This document shows positions 59,025 through 64,000 of a stretch of 64,000 nucleotides of DNA, piece after piece. This stretch comes from Methylophaga sp. UBA3192 (lineage in GTDB: Bacteria; Pseudomonadota; Gammaproteobacteria; Nitrosococcales; Methylophagaceae). Below the pieces are notes generated by a model. It was not told the origin of the DNA and made no database searches. It was given only the letters and a program-made list of their open reading frames with translations. A program made the position numbers and the translations under genes. Position 1 is the stretch's first letter; every line of letters starts with the position of its first letter. The stretch covers positions 84,186-148,185 of the forward strand of contig DEXE01000007.1 of assembly GCA_002363955.1 (NCBI GenBank). Direction: 5' to 3'.

Positions 59025-61819
59025 TAAAGACTCGGTTTCATCAGGACACGTTCAAAGACTTCGATTTGATCACCCGGTTTGACGTCTTTGTAGTTTTTCA
59101 CACCAATACCACACTCCGTACCGGCATTGACTTCATTAACATCATCTTTGAATCGACGCAGTGATTCCAGTTCACCTTCGTAAATAACCACGTTATCACG
59201 CAAGACACGAATCGGGTTGTTACGTTTGACGCTGCCTTCCAAGACCAGACAACCTGCAATATCACCAAATTTCGGAGAGCTGAACACATCATCAACCCGT
59301 GCCAGACCGATAATTTCGTCTTTATAGACGGGCTCAAGCATACCGGTCATGGCTTTTGTCACCACATCCAGCAAATCATAAATAATGCTGAAATATTGAA
59401 CATCCAGGCCTTTTTCAGCAATTACTTTACGCGCAGTATTATCAGCGCGAACATTAAAGCCGATCAGAATAGCATCAGAAGCGGCAGCTAACTGTGCGTC
59501 AGTTTCGTTAATACCGCCGACACCAGAACCAACAACCCGGACCTGTACCATATCGGTCGACAATTTCTGCAGACCCTGACTGACAGCTTCAACCGAACCA
59601 TGAACGTCACCCTTAATGACGACATTCAGTGTTTTCAGATCGCCGGCTTCCATTTTGTTGAACATATCATCCAACTTGGCAGCCTGCTGTTGTGCCATTT
59701 TCAGTTCACGTGCTTTGGTCTGACGGAAGCTGGCAATTTCTCTTGCTGTGCGATCATCCGGCGCCACCTGTAACTCATCACCCGATGCAGGTGTTCCGGA
59801 CAGACCCAGTAATTCAACAGGAGTTGAGGGACCAGCTTCATCCATTTGTTGGCCATTTTCGTTGAACAAGGCGCGAACCCGTCCAAATTCCTGGCCAACC
59901 ACCACGATGTCACCTTTTCTCAAAGTACCACGCTGCACCAGTACGGTCACAACGGTACCGCGACCTTTATCCAGTCGCGATTCAACCACTGTACCGTGGG
60001 CAGGCCCTTTAACCGGTGCAGTTAACTCCATCACTTCAGCTTGCAGTGAGATTGCATCCAGTAAATCATCAACGCCCATACCCGTTAAGGCTGAAACAGG
60101 CACAAACTGTACATCACCGCCCCAGTCTTCGGGAACAACTTCGTGGTTGGTTAATTCTTGCTTAACCCGATCTGGAGTGGCATCAGGCTTATCCATTTTG
60201 TTAACAGCAACAATCAGCGTTGAACCGGCTGCTTTGGCATGTTGTACAGCTTCAATGGTTTGCGGCATCACACCATCATCTGCGGCTACTACCAGAACCA
60301 CAATATCAGTGACTTTGGCACCGCGTGAACGCATTTCAGTGAAAGCCGCATGGCCGGGCGTGTCGAGAAAAGTGACTTCACCACGACTAGTTTCAACCTT
60401 ATATGCACCGATATGCTGAGTGATACCACCCGCTTCACCAGATGTCACCTTAGTACGACGGATATAATCCAGCAGTGAGGTTTTACCATGGTCAACATGA
60501 CCCATTACAGTTACAACAGGTGCGCGAGGAAGTGCTTCACCCGTTACTTCAATCGAGGCTTCAAGAGCCTGTTCAACTTCGTTTTCCTGGACTGGTTTGG
60601 CTACGTGGCCCATTTCTTCTACCAGAATAACGGCAGTATCCTGGTCCAGAACCTGATTGATAGTGGCCATTGTGCCCATACCCATCAAGGCTTTGATAAC
60701 CTCGGCCGCTTTAACTGACATGCGCTGGGCCAGATCAGATACTGAAATGGTATCCGGCACACTGACTTCACGGACAACCGGTGCGGTTGGACGGGAAAAG
60801 CCATGTTCCGTAGACGTTTCGACTGTAGTCGTTTTTTGTGAAACACCTTTTTTCTTTTTACGGCGTCCTTTACCTTCACTGACATGAAGTTCTTTACGCT
60901 CAAATTCATCATCACGCTGAAAACGACCACGACGTGCTGGTTTGTCTTTACTTGCAACGTGTTTAGCGTCAGCCTCTTTACGATCGGGTTTCTGTTCTTT
61001 GGCTTGGGCTTCAGCTGCCGCCAGGCGAGCTTCTTCTTTGGCTTTTTCTAACGCTTCTTCTTCCTCACGGGCTTTTTTACGAGCTTCCAGGGCTTTTTCA
61101 GCATCAATTCTCGCGAGGTTAGCTGCACGACGTTTCGCATCGGCCTCTTCAAGTTTTTTATGGGCTAATTGAGACGCGGTTAATTCGGGTTTTGCAGGCG
61201 CCTTTTTAACCGTTTGCGATTGCTTTTGCTCTTTAACTTTAGCTTCTTCTGCTAATGCCTTTTGCTCTTCTTCAGCCGCTAAACGAGCTTCTTCAACAGC
61301 CAGTCTTTCAGCTTCAATTGCTGCGGCTACCGCAGCAGCTTCACGCTCAGATTCTTCTTGCTGACGACTGCTTTGTTCTTGCTGTTTGCGCGCAATTTCC
61401 TGCAGTCGGAGCTGCTCCTGGCGAGCCACTTCTTCTGCATTTGCCTGAGCCTGCGTCGCTACCGGAACAGGTTCTTCCGCAGGAGTGTTGGTTTCAACTT
61501 CACTACGTTTTACAAAAGTTCTCTTTTTACGAACTTCAACACTGACGCTTTTACCAGCCTGACGGGATGTGCCACCACCTAATTTAATTTCACTGACTGA
61601 TTTACGTTTCAGTGTGATTTTTTTCGGTGATGCGTCTTTATCATTCGCCACTTTGCCATGTCTTTGCTGTAAAAATTGCAACAGACTTTGCTTTTGATCT
61701 TCAGTAATCAGATCATCTGGCTTTGAAACTTTAATGCCAGCTTCGTTAAGCTGATCAACTAAACGCTCAGGTGTGATACCGACTGTGTCGGCCAGGTCCT
61801 TAACCTTCATGTCACTCAT
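59024..61819 (-). CDS. infB: Translation initiation factor IF-2
   Basis: GTPase that brings initiator tRNA to the 30S subunit. 931 residues. N-terminal IF2_N (about 5-55), a long Lys/Ala/Glu-rich linker (about 60-350, with many AAEE/EEAR repeats), a second IF2_N (about 355-405), G1 GHVDHGKT at 440-447, DTPGH, NKMD, then domains II-IV. Three bp after nusA. Confidence 0.98.
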   Translation of the reverse strand: MSDMKVKDLADTVGITPERLVDQLNEAGIKVSKPDDLITEDQKQSLLQFLQQRHGKVANDKDASPKKITLKRKSVSEIKLGGGTSRQAGKSVSVEVRKKRTFVKRSEVETNTPAEEPVPVATQAQANAEEVARQEQLRLQEIARKQQEQSSRQQEESEREAAAVAAAIEAERLAVEEARLAAEEEQKALAEEAKVKEQKQSQTVKKAPAKPELTASQLAHKKLEEADAKRRAANLARIDAEKALEARKKAREEEEALEKAKEEARLAAAEAQAKEQKPDRKEADAKHVASKDKPARRGRFQRDDEFERKELHVSEGKGRRKKKKGVSQKTTTVETSTEHGFSRPTAPVVREVSVPDTISVSDLAQRMSVKAAEVIKALMGMGTMATINQVLDQDTAVILVEEMGHVAKPVQENEVEQALEASIEVTGEALPRAPVVTVMGHVDHGKTSLLDYIRRTKVTSGEAGGITQHIGAYKVETSRGEVTFLDTPGHAAFTEMRSRGAKVTDIVVLVVAADDGVMPQTIEAVQHAKAAGSTLIVAVNKMDKPDATPDRVKQELTNHEVVPEDWGGDVQFVPVSALTGMGVDDLLDAISLQAEVMELTAPVKGPAHGTVVESRLDKGRGTVVTVLVQRGTLRKGDIVVVGQEFGRVRALFNENGQQMDEAGPSTPVELLGLSGTPASGDELQVAPDDRTAREIASFRQTKARELKMAQQQAAKLDDMFNKMEAGDLKTLNVVIKGDVHGSVEAVSQGLQKLSTDMVQVRVVGSGVGGINETDAQLAAASDAILIGFNVRADNTARKVIAEKGLDVQYFSIIYDLLDVVTKAMTGMLEPVYKDEIIGLARVDDVFSSPKFGDIAGCLVLEGSVKRNNPIRVLRDNVVIYEGELESLRRFKDDVNEVNAGTECGIGVKNYKDVKPGDQIEVFERVLMKPSL

Positions 61820-61822
61820 TGG

Positions 61823-63337
61823 TTACTCCCCTGTTTCTGTTTGTTCGTCGGCAAACCATGACTCACGTGCTTTCATGATAAATGCGGCAGCTTGTTTTTC
61901 ATCAATACCAGCCACTTCGACCAATTCATCCACGGACTGATCTGCAAGGTCATCAACGGTTAAAACACCCTGACTATTCAGTTTGGCAACCAGCTCAGCA
62001 GTCATTCCAGGCAAATCCTGTAACGTTTCGGCAGGAGAAGCGTTTTCAATCTGCTCTTCACTGGCAATTGCCCGTGTCAGCAATACATCTCTGGCACGTG
62101 AGCGTAACTCGTTCACAATATCGGTATCAAACTCTTCGATATCAAGCATTTCCTGTTCCGGCACATAAGCCACTTCTTCGAGAGAAGAAAAACCTTCCTG
62201 AGCCAGAATTAAGGCAACGTCTTCATCTACATCCAAATCCGCCATAAAGGTCTGAATCAATGAACTGATTTCAGTTTCTGCTTTCTGATCTGCATCTGAG
62301 GCAGACATCACATTCAGTTCCCAACCAGTCAATTGGCTGGCTAATCGAACATTCTGACCACCGCGACCAATCGCTTGTGATAACTGTCCATCTTCAACGG
62401 CGATATCCATACTGTGCGCATCTTCATCAACGACGATGGATAATACTTCAGCGGGTGCCATGGCATTAATTGCAAAACGTGCTGGTTCTTCATCCCATAG
62501 AATAATGTCAACACGCTCACCGGCCAACTCATTGGTCACAGCCTGAACACGTGAACCACGCATACCGACACATGCGCCAACCGGATCAATTCTTGGCTCG
62601 TGAGCTAAAACGGCAATTTTTGCTCGTAAACCGGGGTCACGGGCAGCCCCCTTGATTTCAATCATGCCGTCCCCGATTTCAGGTACTTCAAGACTGAACA
62701 GTTCAATTAATAATTCAGGCGCTACGCGGCTGATAATAAGTTGTGGCCCACGCGCTTCTGAACGAATCTCTTTTAAATAACCACGAACCCGGTCACCACT
62801 GCGGAAATTTTCACGCGGAATCATTTCTTCACGTGGTAATAACGCTTCAGCATTGCCGCCTAAATCCAAAGTCACATTGCCACGTTCCACACGTTTAACC
62901 GTGCCATGAATCATTTGACCGACTTTTTCACGGTACATATCGACCACTTGGGCACGTTCAGCTTCGCGAACTTTTTGAACGATAACCTGTTTTGCTGTTT
63001 GCGCAGCTATACGGCCAAACTCAACCGATTCCATTGGTTCGCGGATATAGCCACCGACTTCAGCATCAGCCTGTTTGGCCAGGGCATCCGATAGTTTTAT
63101 TTGGGTTTCCGGAGATTCAAATGTTTCGTCATTATCGTCAACAATTAACCATTGACGGAAAGTTTCATAGTTACCGGTAAGGCGATCAATCGCAACATGC
63201 GCATCTATTTCCATCTCATAGCGTTTGCGGGTAGCCATAGCTAACGCCGCTTCTATCGCCTGAAAAATAACTTCTTTCCCCACGCCTTTTTCATTAGACA
63301 TGGCATCAACAACCAGTAAAATTTCTTTATTATTCAT
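61823..63337 (-). CDS. nusA: Transcription elongation factor NusA
   Basis: 504 residues from ATG 63335-63337 ([15 protein letters not shown]); the longer TTG frame is not conserved. Order: N-terminal RNAP-binding domain (1-125), S1 (about 130-200), KH1 and KH2 (about 225-345, with [15 protein letters not shown] and [10 protein letters not shown]), and two acidic repeats (about 365-495). Acts in pausing, termination and antitermination. Follows rimP by 75 bp. Confidence 0.98.
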   Translation of the reverse strand: MNNKEILLVVDAMSNEKGVGKEVIFQAIEAALAMATRKRYEMEIDAHVAIDRLTGNYETFRQWLIVDDNDETFESPETQIKLSDALAKQADAEVGGYIREPMESVEFGRIAAQTAKQVIVQKVREAERAQVVDMYREKVGQMIHGTVKRVERGNVTLDLGGNAEALLPREEMIPRENFRSGDRVRGYLKEIRSEARGPQLIISRVAPELLIELFSLEVPEIGDGMIEIKGAARDPGLRAKIAVLAHEPRIDPVGACVGMRGSRVQAVTNELAGERVDIILWDEEPARFAINAMAPAEVLSIVVDEDAHSMDIAVEDGQLSQAIGRGGQNVRLASQLTGWELNVMSASDADQKAETEISSLIQTFMADLDVDEDVALILAQEGFSSLEEVAYVPEQEMLDIEEFDTDIVNELRSRARDVLLTRAIASEEQIENASPAETLQDLPGMTAELVAKLNSQGVLTVDDLADQSVDELVEVAGIDEKQAAAFIMKARESWFADEQTETGE

Positions 63338-63412
63338 CTCGCCCCCAGTGGATCGACGCAAGCGATTGATCCAAAACTAAGTTTTTTCATTAACAGCAAA
63401 TAATACGCTTTT

Positions 63413-63859
63413 TCAGGCAACCAGTCGTGCTTTAGCCAACTTTGCCAATGGTAAGGCGTAAACCTCGCCATCTACTTCAATTAGTACTTCACCATTTTCG
63501 AAGCCCTGAAGCACTCCAGTAAAATTCCGTCGACCTTCCACAGGTAATTTTGTGGTTATTTTTGCTGGCGAGCCAGTAAAGCGGATGAAGTCTCGTTCTT
63601 TAAATAAAGGACGATCAAATCCTGGTGAGGAAATTTCGAGGGAATAGGCTTTTTTGATGGGGTCTTCAACATCGAGGATGCCGCTGACCTGATGACTGAC
63701 ACGCTCACAATCTTCAATACCTATGCCTTGATCTGCATCAATATAGATTCTGAGGAGTGGATTTTGTCCACCCTGAATGTATTCCACACCGACCAGCTGG
63801 TACCCCAGCGACTCAATCGGTGCTTCAATTAGTTTTTCAATTTGATCAGATACGGCCAT
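63413..63859 (-). CDS. rimP: Ribosome maturation factor RimP
   Basis: 30S assembly factor, 148 residues. VEYIQGGQNPLLRIYID, CERVSHQVSGILDVEDPI and the YSLEISSPGFDRPL signature. ATG 63857-63859 has no good Shine-Dalgarno; the leader is T-rich because it comes directly from a terminator T-tract 12 bases upstream. Confidence 0.96.
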   Translation of the reverse strand: MAVSDQIEKLIEAPIESLGYQLVGVEYIQGGQNPLLRIYIDADQGIGIEDCERVSHQVSGILDVEDPIKKAYSLEISSPGFDRPLFKERDFIRFTGSPAKITTKLPVEGRRNFTGVLQGFENGEVLIEVDGEVYALPLAKLAKARLVA

Positions 63860-63870
63860 AGGCTAACAAA

Positions 63871-63893
63871 TAAAAAAAAAGGGCCATTGGCCC
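63871..63893 (-). terminator. Second terminator between metY and rimP
   Basis: GGGCCA/TGGCCC stem with one-base loop, followed on the minus strand by nine or more T. Immediately before the rimP start. Confidence 0.75.
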
Positions 63894-63905
63894 AATTTTA
63901 ACTCC

Positions 63906-63932
63906 ACAAAAACAAAAACCCCAATTAGGGGT
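63906..63932 (-). terminator. First terminator after the initiator tRNA
   Basis: ACCCC-AATTA-GGGGT stem followed on the minus strand by TTTTTGTTTTTG. Confidence 0.75.
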
Positions 63933-63951
63933 CCTGTCTTAACATTATTAT

Positions 63952-64000
63952 TGGTAGCGGGGGCTGGATTTGAACCAACGACCTTCGGGTTATGAGCCCG
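63952..64000 (-). tRNA. metY: Initiator tRNA-Met (CAU), 5' part cut by window edge
   Basis: Minus strand reads GGGCTCATAACCC, giving anticodon CAT flanked by the three G-C pairs that mark initiator tRNA, then T-arm GGTTCAAATCC, acceptor end and encoded CCA (63952-63954). D-arm and 5' acceptor lie outside. Position before rimP-nusA-infB matches metY of E. coli. Confidence 0.93.

Overview
The window is chromosomal DNA of a gammaproteobacterium with moderate G+C and dense, mostly leftward operons. The OprI-like lipoprotein, the nusA operon led by an initiator tRNA, the hisC-tyrA-aroA-cmk-rpsA-ihfB supraoperon and the FNR-type site before a cbb3 oxidase cluster all fit this. A marine methylotroph of the Methylophaga/Piscirickettsiaceae type is my best guess, but the sequence alone does not prove it. 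No phage, CRISPR array or intact insertion sequence was seen.

Left part (1-14 kb): truncated typA, suhB, an OprI/Lpp-like lipoprotein convergent with an L,D-transpeptidase, bamD, the leftward cluster sucC-sucD-nadE-glnB, a rightward pip-dtd-membrane protein operon, and a large GGDEF-EAL regulator.

Respiration (14-22.5 kb): a leftward cbb3 oxidase locus, ccoN-O-Q-P, then a 39-residue membrane microprotein, an intrinsic terminator, and the assembly genes ccoG-H-I-S. An FNR/ANR-type palindrome lies upstream of ccoN, so the locus is probably induced by low oxygen.

Core metabolism and translation (23-35.5 kb): leftward ileS-lspA-hisC-tyrA-aroA-cmk-rpsA-ihfB and an Mth938-like gene, with many 1-8 base overlaps and internal terminators. 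A DUF3579 gene, a two-CBS protein and prfC follow.

Signalling, stress and transport (35.5-54.8 kb): a phytochrome-like diguanylate cyclase lacking the usual bilin cysteines, a DksA/TraR-type zinc-finger protein, a tandem Usp protein, and a SulP transporter. Between sulP and usp sits a 493-bp inverted-repeat element packed with stem-loops; this is the least explained structure in the window. Next come a YbdG-type mechanosensitive channel, a Bcr/CflA transporter, a five-gene RND efflux plus two-component operon, a DUF815 ATPase, and exbB-exbD-exbD-tonB behind a strong Fur box.

Right part (54.9-64 kb): the conserved metY-rimP-nusA-infB-rbfA-truB-rpsO-pnp order, read leftward. It shows tandem terminators before rimP, a hairpin in the rpsO leader and a long pnp-leader hairpin resembling the RNase III site used for PNPase autoregulation. 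The window ends inside the initiator tRNA gene.
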